Program-made: the position numbers and the translations under genes
Part shown: positions 36,112-44,622 of the stretch, in pieces
How positions within the stretch are numbered: the stretch's first letter is position 1
Layout of the letters: the number at the start of each line of letters is the position of its first letter
Assembly: GCF_030150155.1 (NCBI RefSeq)
Contig: NZ_JASLGR010000015.1
Span: forward strand, 4,629-68,628
Source of the DNA: Nocardioides sp.
GTDB taxonomy: Bacteria > Actinomycetota > Actinomycetes > Propionibacteriales > Nocardioidaceae
Reading direction: 5' to 3'
DNA: 64,000 nucleotides
Notes under the pieces: generated by a model
Databases searched by the model: none
Told to the model about the DNA's origin: nothing
Seen by the model: only the letters and a program-made list of their open reading frames with translations

Positions 36112-37746
36112 TCAGAAACCGAGGATGAACTCGGCGACGCGGTCGCCGATCATCACGGACGGGGCGTTGGTGTTGCCGCCGATGATCGACGGCATGATCG
36201 AGGCGTCGGCGACCCGCAGGCCCTCGATGCCACGGACCTTGAGGTCGGGCGTGACGACGGTGCGGCTGTCGGACTCCGCGCCCATCCGGCACGAGCCGAC
36301 GGCGTGGTAGATCGACGTCGCCCGGTTGGTGACCTCGCTCTTCATCTTCTCCGCGTCCAGCGCCGTGCCGGGGTGGATCTCGGAGAGCACCTTCCCGCGC
36401 AGGTTCGGGTTGGCCATGATGTCGCGGATCATCTGCACGCCCTCGAGCAGCACCCGGTGGTCGTCGGGCTCGGCGAGGTAGTTGAAGTCGATCAGCGGGT
36501 CGGCCAGCGGGTTGGAGCTGGCCAGGCGCAGCGTGCCCCGCGAGCGCGGGTAGATCAGGGAGCTCATCACGGTCAGGGCGGCGCGCTTGTCCACGTCGTG
36601 CCGGATCGGCGCGTCCTGGTTGGGCGAGGGATAGGCCCAGGGCAGGACGTGCAGCTGGAGGTCGGGGACGTCGGTGGCCAGCGACGTACGGACGAATCCG
36701 ACCTGCTCGAAGACCGAGTTCTCCAGGAAGGAGTGGCCGACTGTGACCTCCTTGGCGACGCCACGGGCGAAGTACGCCGGCGTGCCGTGGTGCAGGGCCG
36801 AGGGCATCTCCCACGTCGTCGGCACGAACATGTGGTCGTGCAGGTTGTCGCCGACGGGAAGGTCGGCGACGGTGTGGATGCCGACGCTGGCGAGGTGCTC
36901 GGACGGGCCGATGCCCGAGAGCATCAGCAGCTGCGGGGAGCCGAAGGCGCCTGCGGACAGGATCACCTCCGAGCGGGCCCGGATGACGTGCCGCCCGCCC
37001 TTGCGGTCGACGACCTCGACGCCGACGGCGCGGGAGCCGTCCAGGACCACCTTGGTGGCCTGGACCTGGGTCAGGGTGGACAGCGTCGGCAGGTCGGCGT
37101 CGTGCAGGTAGCCGCGCGAGGCGGAGTAGCGCAGGCCCTGGAAGGCACTCTGCTGGAAGGTCGAGATGCCCTCCTGCTCCGCGGCGTTGTAGTCGTCGAG
37201 CACCTTGACGTTGAGGGTCTCCGAGGTGGCCTGCTTGAACGCCTCGCTGGCCGCGGTGGGCTGGGTGTGTCGGGTGACCTTGATCGGACCGCCGGCACCG
37301 CGGTAGTCGTTGGCGCCGTCCTCGAAGTCCTCGATCCGCCGGTAGGACGCGTTGACCGCGTCGGCGTTCCAGGCGGCTCCGGTCTCGCCGATCTCAGCGG
37401 CCCAGGAGTCGTAGTTGGCGCGGTTGCCACGCACCCAGAGCAGGCCGTTGATCGAGCTGGACCCACCGAGCACCTTGCCGCGGGGCTGGGGGAGCTCACG
37501 GTTGCGGGCATGGGTCTGGGGCACCGTGTGGTAGCCCCAGTCGACCAGCTTCTTCAGCTTCGGCTCGGCGTGCAGCGGGCCGATCATGCCGGGCTTGGTG
37601 ACCAGGAAGTTGCGACGGTCGTCCTTGCCGGCCTCGATCAGGATGACGGACTTGCCGGCCGCGGCGAGCCGGCCGGCGGCGGCGCAGCCGGCAGAGCCTC
37701 CGCCGACGACGACGTACTCGGCCTCGGTGACGATGTTCTTGGCCAT
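36112..37746 (-). CDS. GMC-family FAD oxidoreductase
   Basis: A 544-aa choline-dehydrogenase-like enzyme: VVVGGGSAGCAAAGRLAAAG, GGSSSINGLLWVRGNRANYD, GIGPSEHLASVGI and the C-terminal HAVGSCRMG...NTNAPSVMIGDR. It is a paralogue of the GMC gene at 20308. The ATG at 37746 starts one base after the fadA5 stop. Placement between a side-chain thiolase and an aldehyde dehydrogenase suggests oxidation of a side-chain alcohol such as the C26/C27 hydroxyl made by CYP125; this is inference. Confidence 0.85.
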   Translation of the reverse strand: MAKNIVTEAEYVVVGGGSAGCAAAGRLAAAGKSVILIEAGKDDRRNFLVTKPGMIGPLHAEPKLKKLVDWGYHTVPQTHARNRELPQPRGKVLGGSSSINGLLWVRGNRANYDSWAAEIGETGAAWNADAVNASYRRIEDFEDGANDYRGAGGPIKVTRHTQPTAASEAFKQATSETLNVKVLDDYNAAEQEGISTFQQSAFQGLRYSASRGYLHDADLPTLSTLTQVQATKVVLDGSRAVGVEVVDRKGGRHVIRARSEVILSAGAFGSPQLLMLSGIGPSEHLASVGIHTVADLPVGDNLHDHMFVPTTWEMPSALHHGTPAYFARGVAKEVTVGHSFLENSVFEQVGFVRTSLATDVPDLQLHVLPWAYPSPNQDAPIRHDVDKRAALTVMSSLIYPRSRGTLRLASSNPLADPLIDFNYLAEPDDHRVLLEGVQMIRDIMANPNLRGKVLSEIHPGTALDAEKMKSEVTNRATSIYHAVGSCRMGAESDSRTVVTPDLKVRGIEGLRVADASIMPSIIGGNTNAPSVMIGDRVAEFILGF

Positions 37747-37747
37747 C

Positions 37748-38911
37748 TCAGATCCTCTCGATGATGGTGCCGGACGCCTGGGCGCCACCGGCGCACATGG
37801 AGATCAGGGCGGTGGAGGCGTCGCGGCGCTCCAGCTCGTGCAGGGCGGTGGTGAGCAGGCGGGTGCCGGTCGAGCCGACCGGGTGACCCAGGGCGATCGC
37901 GCCGCCGTTGACGTTGATCTTGTCCTCGGGCACGGCGTGGGCCTGGGCCCAGGACAGGACGACTCCGGCGAACGCCTCGTTGACCTCGCACACGTCGATG
38001 TCGGCGATCGACATGCCGGCGTCCTTGAGCACCTTCTCGGTGGCCTGCACCGGACCGTCGAGGTGGTAGTACGGGTCGGCGCCGACCAGGCAGCTGGTCA
38101 CGATCCGGGCGCGGGGGGTGAGCCCGAGGTCGCGCGCGAGCCCCTCGTCCATCAGCAGCAGCGCGCTCGCGCCGTCGCTGATCTGGGACGACGTGCCGGC
38201 GGTGTGGACGCCGCCCTCGAGGACCGGGTTGAGGCCGGCCAGCCGCTCCAGCGAGGTCTCCCGGATGCCGCCGTCGGTCGAGACGATCTGGGTCTCACCG
38301 GTGGGCTTGCCCTCCTCGTCGAGGACAGGGGCCTCGACGGAGAAGATCTCCCGGGTGAAGTGGCCGGCCTCGGCAGCGGCCTTCGCCTTCTGCTGTGACC
38401 AGAGTCCGAAGGCGTCGACCTCGGCGCGGCTGAAGCCGCGGTCGCGCACGATCCGGTCGGCTCCGGCGAACTGGTCGGGCAGGTCGATGTTCCAGTCGGC
38501 GGGCCGCGGGCTGCCCGCCCCCTTCGGCACGTTGGCACCCAGCGGGACGCGGCTCATCGACTCCACGCCGCACGCGATCCCGGCGCGGATGCCGCCGCCG
38601 GCGATCATCAGGTTGATCAGGTGCGTCGCCTGCTGCGCCGAGGAGCACTGCGCGTCGATCACCGTCGACCCGGTGTGGTTGGGCAGGCCGGCGTGCATCC
38701 ACGCGCGGCGGACCATGTTGTTGGACTGCTCCCCGGCCTGGGTGACGCAGCCCCCGATCACCTGGTCGATCAGCTCCGGGTCGATCCCGGAGCGCTTGAG
38801 GACCTCGACCTGGGCGGCGCCGAGCAGCACGGCGGGGTGCACTCCAGCGAGGGCGCCTCGCCGCTTTCCGATCGGAGTACGGACTGCTTCGACGATCACG
38901 GGGTTACCCAT
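37748..38911 (-). CDS. fadA5: Steroid side-chain thiolase FadA5
   Basis: A 387-aa thiolase with catalytic Cys89 (DAQCSSAQQ), His343 (GGAIALGHPVGSTG) and Cys373 (SMCAGGAQASG). It is closely similar to M. tuberculosis FadA5, including VIGGCVTQ.GEQSNN, ESMSRV.LGAN and LKPVLEGG-like HTAGTSSQISDGA. FadA5 performs thiolysis of 3-oxo-steroyl-CoA in side-chain beta-oxidation. The ATG at 38911 gives the family N-terminus (MGNPVIVEA). It heads fadA5-GMC-ALDH; its leader contains a KstR box and a CRP-like palindrome. Confidence 0.92.
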   Translation of the reverse strand: MGNPVIVEAVRTPIGKRRGALAGVHPAVLLGAAQVEVLKRSGIDPELIDQVIGGCVTQAGEQSNNMVRRAWMHAGLPNHTGSTVIDAQCSSAQQATHLINLMIAGGGIRAGIACGVESMSRVPLGANVPKGAGSPRPADWNIDLPDQFAGADRIVRDRGFSRAEVDAFGLWSQQKAKAAAEAGHFTREIFSVEAPVLDEEGKPTGETQIVSTDGGIRETSLERLAGLNPVLEGGVHTAGTSSQISDGASALLLMDEGLARDLGLTPRARIVTSCLVGADPYYHLDGPVQATEKVLKDAGMSIADIDVCEVNEAFAGVVLSWAQAHAVPEDKINVNGGAIALGHPVGSTGTRLLTTALHELERRDASTALISMCAGGAQASGTIIERI

Positions 38912-38938
38912 GCGCTCCTCGCTCGTTAGATGGGGGAT

Positions 38939-38954
38939 TGTGACTCGAGTCACG
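38939..38954. promoter_or_regulatory. CRP-like site in the fadA5 leader
   Basis: TGTGACTCGAGTCACG matches TGTGA-N6-TCACA at 9 of 10 positions; GTGACTCGAGTCAC is a perfect palindrome. It is 28 bases upstream of the fadA5 ATG and downstream of the KstR box. Confidence 0.5.
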
Positions 38955-38973
38955 CTCGAATGTCATCCAAAAA

Positions 38974-38987
38974 TAGAACGTGTTCTT
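38974..38987. promoter_or_regulatory. KstR-like operator, fadA5 side
   Basis: TAGAACGTGTTCTT, one mismatch at the final base. It lies 62 bases before the fadA5 ATG, so the fadA5 mRNA has a real leader. Confidence 0.75.
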
Positions 38988-39033
38988 GATTTGCGCAAGG
39001 CTTGTCCAAGCGTGGATGGCGTGTACGATGAGG

Positions 39034-39047
39034 TAGAACGTGTTTCA
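39034..39047. promoter_or_regulatory. KstR-type operator, cyp125 side
   Basis: TAGAACGTGTTTCA is a full match to TnnAACnnGTTnnA, 49 bases before the cyp125 GTG. Confidence 0.8.
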
Positions 39048-39096
39048 GTTCAGCCTTTTTCACTCCCCGGTCCACCCCCGTGCGAAGGAGCTCCCC

Positions 39097-40338
39097 GTGA
39101 CCGCGATTGACCTTGACCTGCCGACTGGCTTCGACCCGACCGACCCGGCCATCCGCGAGTCCGGCGTCACGCTCGCAGAGTTCGCCGAGCTGCGGAAGAC
39201 CGCACCCGTCTGGTGGGTCAGCCAGACGCCCGACGCGTCGGCGGGCTTCAATGACGACGGCTACTGGGCGATCACCCGCCACAGCGACATCGCCGAGATC
39301 TCCAAGAACAGCAAGGACTTCTCCAACAACCAGGGCAACGGCGTCATCATCCGCTTCGCCCCGGACATGACCCGTGAGCAGGTCGAGCTCCAGGGCGTCA
39401 TGATGGTGAACCAGGACGCTCCCGACCACACCAAGCTGCGCCAGATCATCAGCCGCGGCTTCACCCCGCGGGCGATCGGTGCGCTCACCGAGACCCTGAT
39501 CGAGCGGGCGGGCAAGATCGTCGACGAGGCGCTGGCGAAGGGCTCGGGGGACTTCGTCACCGACGTCGCCGCCGAGCTCCCGCTGCAGGCGATCGCCGAG
39601 CTCCTCGGTGTCCCGCAGGAGGACCGCGGCAAGCTCTTCGACTGGTCCAACCAGATGCTGTCGTACGACGACCCGGACGTCCCCGGTGACCCGGAGGTCG
39701 CCGCGGCGGAGATCCTGGGCTACGCGATGGGCCTGGCCGCCGAGCGCAAGGAGAACCCGGGCGACGACATCATCTCCAAGCTCGTCACCGCCGACCTCGA
39801 CGGTCACGGGGTGCTCTCCGACGACGAGTTCGGCTTCTTCGTCATCCTCCTGGCCGTGGCCGGCAACGAGACCACCCGCAACGCCATCACCCACGGCATG
39901 CAGGCGTTCTTCGACAACCCGGGCGAGTGGCAGAAGTGGATCGCCGACCGTCCCGACACGATGATCGACGAGGTCATCCGCTGGGCCACGCCGGTCTCGG
40001 TCTTCCAGCGCACCGCGATCAACGACGTCGAGATCGGTGGCCAGCTGGTCAAGGCCGGCCAGCGCGTCGGTCTGTTCTACGCCAGCGGCAACAACGACGA
40101 AGAGGTCTTCGCCGACGCCCGCACGTTCAACATCTCGCGTGAGGTCAACCCGCACCTCGCCTTCGGCGGCCACGGCGCCCACTACTGCATCGGCGCCAAC
40201 CTCGCCCGCCTCGAGATCAAGATCGTCTTCGACGCGATCGCCGACCGGATGCCGAACATCAAGCAGACCGGTGAGCCCAAGCGGCTGCGTCACTCCTGGA
40301 TCAACGGGATCAAGGAGCTTCCGGTCAGCTACGCCTGA
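39097..40338 (+). CDS. cyp125: Steroid C26-monooxygenase CYP125
   Basis: A 413-aa P450 closely matching M. tuberculosis CYP125: GFDPTDPAIRE, GVIIRFAPDMTREQVELQ, LPLQAIAELLGVPQEDRGKLFDWSN, VAGNETTRNAITHGM, RWATPVSVFQRTA and heme loop FGGHGAHYCIGANLAR with Cys364. It starts side-chain degradation by oxidising the terminal carbon of cholesterol or cholestenone to the acid. GTG at 39097 is selected because AAGGAG lies 7 bases before it; upstream in-frame codons overlap the operator region. Monocistronic, followed by a strong hairpin. Confidence 0.95.
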   Translation: MTAIDLDLPTGFDPTDPAIRESGVTLAEFAELRKTAPVWWVSQTPDASAGFNDDGYWAITRHSDIAEISKNSKDFSNNQGNGVIIRFAPDMTREQVELQGVMMVNQDAPDHTKLRQIISRGFTPRAIGALTETLIERAGKIVDEALAKGSGDFVTDVAAELPLQAIAELLGVPQEDRGKLFDWSNQMLSYDDPDVPGDPEVAAAEILGYAMGLAAERKENPGDDIISKLVTADLDGHGVLSDDEFGFFVILLAVAGNETTRNAITHGMQAFFDNPGEWQKWIADRPDTMIDEVIRWATPVSVFQRTAINDVEIGGQLVKAGQRVGLFYASGNNDEEVFADARTFNISREVNPHLAFGGHGAHYCIGANLARLEIKIVFDAIADRMPNIKQTGEPKRLRHSWINGIKELPVSYA

Positions 40339-40379
40339 CCGCCGAGGTCCCCACCCGAGACCGACAGACGAGATCCACA

Positions 40380-40415
40380 GAATTGGCCCTTCCGCTGCGG
40401 TGGAAGGGCCAATTC
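40380..40415 (+). terminator. Terminator after cyp125
   Basis: Perfect 14-nt arms (40380-40393, 40402-40415) with an 8-nt loop, 41 bases past the cyp125 stop. Confidence 0.85.
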
Positions 40416-40458
40416 GTCGTGTGTCGCCCTAGCTCCGGGTGGGCGGCGGCATTGACGA

Positions 40459-40508
40459 ACCACTGGTTCTGGCCCATCAGACGTGGCTGAAGGGCCAGAA
40501 CCGGTGGT
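40459..40508 (-). terminator. Terminator after the leftward ltp/enoyl-CoA hydratase operon
   Basis: 17-nt arms (40459-40475, 40492-40508) with one non-Watson-Crick position and a 16-nt loop, beginning 10 bases past the stop at 40519. Confidence 0.8.
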
Positions 40509-40518
40509 CTCGAAGCGG

Positions 40519-41340
40519 TCAGTCGCGGAACTCGGGCGCGCGCTTCTCCTTGCGGGCCGAGATCGCCTCGTCGAAGTTCCGGGTGGTGAGCCGGATCAGG
40601 AGCTGGCCCAGGCCCTCGCCGTGCATGTGGCTCTCGAACGAGCCGGCCGCCTGGGCGTCGATCAGGGTCCGTTTGGTCAGCTCGATGCCGGGGCGGCTCC
40701 ACCCGCAGATCGCCTCGGCGGTCTCCAGGGCCGAGGCGAGCAGGTCCTCGTCGGGCACGACCCGGGAGACCAGGCCGATCGTGGCGGCCTCGGTGCCGTC
40801 GACGTCACGGCCGGTGAGCATGATCTCGGCGGCCCGCGACGAGCCGATCGCCCGGGGCAGCAGGTAGCTCAGCCCCAGCTCGGAGGCGGTCAGGCCGTTG
40901 TTGATCCCCGCCGCCCTGAAGTACGCCGACTCCGCGGCGATCCTGATGTCGCAGGCCAGTGCCAGGCAGAGCCCGCCGCCGATCGCGGCGCCGTTGATCG
41001 CCGCGATCACGGGCTGGTGCATGGAGCGCAGCGTGGTGACCAGGTCCTCGAGCAGCTCCATCGCCCGCAGTGCGATCGTGACCCCGGTCAGCCCGGCGGT
41101 GTTCGGCATCGTGCCGCGCTCACCGCTCTGGTCGGCGCCGGAGCAGAACCCGCGGCCCTCGCCGGTGAGGATGACGGCCCGCACAGCGTTGTCTGACGAG
41201 ATCGCGGTCAGCGCCTCGCGCAGCGGCACCATCACGTCGAACGCCATCGAGTTCATCCGCTCGGGGCGATCGAGCACCACGACCGCGACCTCGGGTCGTG
41301 GGTGCTCGATCCTGACGAAGCTGCCGGGCGAGTCGCCCAT
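40519..41340 (-). CDS. Enoyl-CoA hydratase/isomerase family protein
   Basis: A 273-aa crotonase-fold enzyme: VVVLDRPERMNSM, VILTGEGRGFCSGADQS, oxyanion-hole AAINGAAIGGGLCLALACDIR, and a glutamate-bearing helix (GLTASELGLSYLLPR). It is distinct from the EchA19 and EchA20 genes here. Being last in the operon DUF35-ltp4-ltp3-ech, it probably hydrates a steroid enoyl-CoA before the Ltp aldolase step. ATG at 41340 overlaps the ltp3 stop (TGATG). Confidence 0.85.
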   Translation of the reverse strand: MGDSPGSFVRIEHPRPEVAVVVLDRPERMNSMAFDVMVPLREALTAISSDNAVRAVILTGEGRGFCSGADQSGERGTMPNTAGLTGVTIALRAMELLEDLVTTLRSMHQPVIAAINGAAIGGGLCLALACDIRIAAESAYFRAAGINNGLTASELGLSYLLPRAIGSSRAAEIMLTGRDVDGTEAATIGLVSRVVPDEDLLASALETAEAICGWSRPGIELTKRTLIDAQAAGSFESHMHGEGLGQLLIRLTTRNFDEAISARKEKRAPEFRD

Positions 41341-42500
41341 CAGTTCAGCGGGGCCGCGCCGACGACCCACATCGAGAAGAACTGCGAGCCGCCGCCGTAG
41401 GCATGGCCGAGGGCACGCCGTGCGCCGTCGACCTGGTGCTCGCCGGCCATGCCGCGGACCTGGAGGGCCGCCTCGGCGAAGCGCAGCATTCCCGAGGCCC
41501 CGATCGGGTTCGAGGAGAGCACGCCGCCGGACATGTTGATCGGCAGGTCGCCGCCGAGGGCGGTGACGCCGGACTCCGAGAGCCGCCAGCCCTGGCCCTC
41601 CTCGGCGAAGCCGAGGTTCTCCAGCCACATCGGCTCGAACCAGGCGAACGGCACGTAGATCTCGGCGCAGTCGATCTCGCGGCGCGGGTCGGTGATCCCG
41701 GCCTGCTTGAAGACCGCCGCGGCGGCGTCGCGCCCGGCCTGCGGGTTGACCTGGTCGCGCTCGGCGGCCGTGGTCGGCTCCGAGCGCATCGCGGTGCCGT
41801 GGATCCAGGCAGGGTTGGCCGAGGCCCGGGCGACGTCCTCGGAGGCGATCACCATCGCGCAGGCGCCGTCGGAGGACGGGCAGGTCTCGTCGTAGTGGAT
41901 CGGGTCCCACAGCATCTGTGAGGCCAGCACCGACTCCACCGTGGTGCCCTCGTTGTGCAGGTGGGCGTACGGGTTCTTCAACGCGTTGGTGCGGTCCTTG
42001 GCCGCCACCACGGCGCCGATGTGTGACGGAGCGCCCGAGCGGCGGATGTAGGAGCGCACATGCGGGGCGAAGTAGCCACCGGCACCGGCGTGCACCGGCA
42101 TGATGAACGGCACCGGCACCGACAGCGCCCACATCGCGTTGGACTCCGACTGCTTCTCGAAGGCGACGGTCAGCACCTTGCGGTGCACGCCCGACTGGAC
42201 CAGCGAGGCCGCCACGATCGCGGTCGAGCCGCCCACCGACCCGGCGGTGTGGACCCGCAGCAGTGGCTTGCCGACGGCACCGAGCGCCTCGGCGAGGAAC
42301 AGCTCGGGCATCATCACGCCCTCGAACAGGTCGGGTGCCTTGCCGATCACGATGGCGTCGATCTCGTCCATCGTCATCTGGGCGTCGGCCAGGGCGCGGT
42401 CCATCGCCTCGCGGCACAGGCCGGCCATCGAGACGTCGCCTCGCTTGGCCCGGTGGTGGGTCTGGCCGATGCCGATCACGGCGGCGGGCTGCTTGCTCAT
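41340..42500 (-). CDS. ltp3: Thiolase-fold lipid transfer protein Ltp3-like
   Basis: A 386-aa SCP-x/thiolase-like protein with AVIGIGQTHH, MVIASEDVARA, ISMSGGVLSSNPIGASG-like INMSGGVLSSNPIGA and the GHAYGGGSQFFSMWV end. Such proteins in steroid degraders act as aldolases or thiolase-like subunits with DUF35 partners. Gene order LLM / DUF35 / ltp4 / ltp3 mirrors M. tuberculosis Rv3520c-Rv3523, and Ltp3 corresponds to Rv3523 (394 aa). Assignment rests on synteny plus family. It overlaps ltp4 by four bases. Confidence 0.85.
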   Translation of the reverse strand: MSKQPAAVIGIGQTHHRAKRGDVSMAGLCREAMDRALADAQMTMDEIDAIVIGKAPDLFEGVMMPELFLAEALGAVGKPLLRVHTAGSVGGSTAIVAASLVQSGVHRKVLTVAFEKQSESNAMWALSVPVPFIMPVHAGAGGYFAPHVRSYIRRSGAPSHIGAVVAAKDRTNALKNPYAHLHNEGTTVESVLASQMLWDPIHYDETCPSSDGACAMVIASEDVARASANPAWIHGTAMRSEPTTAAERDQVNPQAGRDAAAAVFKQAGITDPRREIDCAEIYVPFAWFEPMWLENLGFAEEGQGWRLSESGVTALGGDLPINMSGGVLSSNPIGASGMLRFAEAALQVRGMAGEHQVDGARRALGHAYGGGSQFFSMWVVGAAPLN

Positions 42501-43561
42501 GCGCTGGCTCCGTTCGAGTCGAGGACGCAGACGAGGTTCTGCTGGAGGGCGGGACCGCTGGTGGCGTGTCCCAGGGCGACGTCGACGGTGCCGTCCCAGA
42601 CCCGTCGGGCCGCCTCGCCGAAGCGGATCGCGCCACCGGCGAACATCGGGTTGCCCGCCAGGGCGCCGCCGGACGGGTTCATCCGTACGTCGTCACGCAG
42701 ACCCAGGGAGGAGCGCAGGATCAGCTCCTGGTGGGAGAAGGGCGCATGCAGCTCGGCCAGCTCGACGCGGTCGAGGCCGCCGACGGCTGCGGCGGCGCGC
42801 GCAGCGGAGGCGGAGCCGACCAGGTCGCGGTTGCCCAGTCCGAGCCCGTCGGTGTTGTGCGCGATGCCGGTGATCCAGGCGGGACGCTCGCGGACCTCAC
42901 GGGCCCGGTCGCCGGCGGCGAGCACCAGGGCGACGGCGCCGTCGGTGACCGGCGCGCAGTCGTGCTTGCGCAGCGGGTCGGCGAACATGGGCTTGGCGAG
43001 CAGGTCGGCCACCGAGGAGCCGCCGGCTCGCACGGCGTACTCGTTCTTCTCGGCGTCGGTCAGGGAGCGGTCCACCACAGCGGCCATCGCGGCCTCGTCC
43101 CAGGCACCGGCGTCGATGCCGGCCCGGGCCTGGAGTGCGGCCAGGGAGACGGTGTCGGGCCACAGCGGCGTCATCGTGTACGGGTCGAGCTGCAGCGACA
43201 GGGTGCGGCGCAGCTGGCCGGCCGAGGACTTGCCGAAGCCGAAGACGACGGCGGTGTCGACGTCGCCGGTCTGGATCTTGAGCCAGGCCTCGTAGAGCGC
43301 CCAGGCGGCGTCCATCTCGACGTGGGACTCGTTGATCGGCGGCAGCACGCCGATCGCGTCGATCGCGGAGACGAAGGAGAAGGAGCGTCCGGCCAGGTAG
43401 TCCGAGGAGCCGGAGCACCAGAAGCCGACGTCCTTCTTGGTCCAGCCGGTCTGCTCGTAGACCTCGCCGAAGATCGGGACGAGCAGCTCGGCCATCGTGG
43501 GGGAGCCGTCGTAGTTCTGCATCTGCCGTTGGGCGAAGCCAACGATCGCAACATCGCGCAT
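42497..43561 (-). CDS. ltp4: Thiolase-fold lipid transfer protein Ltp4-like
   Basis: A 354-aa thiolase-like protein (VAIVGFAQRQ, VGFWCSGSSDYLAGRSFSF, VVFGFGKSSAGQLRR, MNPSGGALAGNPMFAGG, GHATSGPALQQN). It has exactly the length I recall for M. tuberculosis Ltp4 (Rv3522) and occupies the same place between a DUF35 gene and ltp3. Probably a heteromeric partner of Ltp3 or of the DUF35 protein in a retro-aldol step of side-chain removal. The ATG at 43561 excludes a long out-of-frame extension upstream. Confidence 0.85.
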   Translation of the reverse strand: MRDVAIVGFAQRQMQNYDGSPTMAELLVPIFGEVYEQTGWTKKDVGFWCSGSSDYLAGRSFSFVSAIDAIGVLPPINESHVEMDAAWALYEAWLKIQTGDVDTAVVFGFGKSSAGQLRRTLSLQLDPYTMTPLWPDTVSLAALQARAGIDAGAWDEAAMAAVVDRSLTDAEKNEYAVRAGGSSVADLLAKPMFADPLRKHDCAPVTDGAVALVLAAGDRAREVRERPAWITGIAHNTDGLGLGNRDLVGSASAARAAAAVGGLDRVELAELHAPFSHQELILRSSLGLRDDVRMNPSGGALAGNPMFAGGAIRFGEAARRVWDGTVDVALGHATSGPALQQNLVCVLDSNGASA

Positions 43562-43578
43562 GGATCTGCCTCGCTCTC

Positions 43579-44541
43579 TCAGAGGTGGTGTCGGTAGGTC
43601 TCGAAGTCGGCGTCCGGGTCCCCGGTCGGCGCGAAGTGCGAGATGTTCTCGATGGTCGTGCCCCACTCCTCGCGGGGCTTCCAGACGGCCTTGACCCGCA
43701 GGCCCATCCGGATCTCCTCGGCGGGGATGTCGAGGATCAGGTGCTGCAGGGCGATGTCGGCGCCGTCGAGCAGGATGTACGCCGACACGTACGGCGGCGT
43801 GATCTTCTGGCCCAGGAACGGCACGTTGACGACGCAGAACGTGGTGACGGTGCCGGTCTGACCGAGCTCGACCTCCTCCGACGTCGGGACGCCGTCGACC
43901 GGGCAGGCCGGCCGCGGCGGCACGTAGACCTTGCCGCAGGTGGGGCAGCGCTGGCCCACGATCCGGCCCTCGGCCAGGCCGCGGAAGAACGCCGACTCCT
44001 CCGGGGAGGCGGCGTAGCGGTAGTCCAGGGAGGTCGGGGTGACGATCTCGGCGACCGGCTCGCCGCCGACCGCGACGACCGCGGGGCCGGCCGGGGCCGC
44101 CTCGGGCTCGAAGACCAGGTCGGTGACCGAGCCGGTGCGCTCGGCGGCCCAGCGGGCACGCACCCGCAGTCCGGTAGAGATCTCGTCGGGCGAGGCCACG
44201 TCGACGGCGTGCAGCACCGAGGTGTCGGCGCCGTCGAGCTGGATCAGGGCGAAGGCGAAGGGCCGCTCGAAGGGCTGCCCAGCGACCGGCTCGGCGACCC
44301 AGGTCCACGACCGGACGGTGCCGGTGTCGGGCAGATCGACGAAGTCGGTGACCGCACTGTGGGAGGAGGGGTCGAATTCCGGCGGCGGAACTGCCACCGT
44401 GCCGTCGGAGAGTCGTGCGCCTACGAGCTGCCCGTCGCGAAGTCCGGTGAGGAATCGGCCGAGCACCGGGCCGACGGAGCGGGTGTAGTCGAAGGCCACT
44501 GTCACTGGGGCCGAGAGGGTCCGTGATGCCGTGGATGCCAT
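43579..44541 (-). CDS. DUF35/OB-fold protein, Rv3521-like partner of Ltp3/Ltp4
   Basis: A 320-aa protein with two DUF35-type OB-fold parts: an N-terminal one with WTWVAEPVAGQPFERPFAFALIQLDGADT and a C-terminal one with the rubredoxin-like zinc motif RCPTCGKVYVPPRPACP and PFLGQKITPPYVSAYILLDGADI. DUF35 subunits are obligate partners of Ltp-type aldolases. Two tandem domains fit service to two Ltp proteins. Its ATG at 44541 lies 9 bases after a KstR box, with no ribosome site, so it is probably leaderless. It heads the operon to 40519. Confidence 0.85.
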   Translation of the reverse strand: MASTASRTLSAPVTVAFDYTRSVGPVLGRFLTGLRDGQLVGARLSDGTVAVPPPEFDPSSHSAVTDFVDLPDTGTVRSWTWVAEPVAGQPFERPFAFALIQLDGADTSVLHAVDVASPDEISTGLRVRARWAAERTGSVTDLVFEPEAAPAGPAVVAVGGEPVAEIVTPTSLDYRYAASPEESAFFRGLAEGRIVGQRCPTCGKVYVPPRPACPVDGVPTSEEVELGQTGTVTTFCVVNVPFLGQKITPPYVSAYILLDGADIALQHLILDIPAEEIRMGLRVKAVWKPREEWGTTIENISHFAPTGDPDADFETYRHHL

Positions 44542-44550
44542 GACAGAAAG

Positions 44551-44564
44551 TGAAACACGTTCTA
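44551..44564. promoter_or_regulatory. KstR-type operator shared by DUF35-ltp and LLM operons
   Basis: TGAAACACGTTCTA, full consensus match in a divergent promoter. Rightward it continues into TAGTAT, a good -10; leftward it ends 9 bases from the DUF35 ATG. Confidence 0.82.
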
Positions 44565-44622
44565 GTATTGGCGCACAACCCGTTCGGGGAAGTCGTCACC
44601 ACGTCGTCGTAAGGGAGCGTCA

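Noticed and set aside
34523..36814. Apparent 763-aa aldehyde dehydrogenase with a long N-terminus
   Set aside because: The extension is the GMC gene in another frame. The same applies to 40519-42636, 42497-44659 and 14855-16579.
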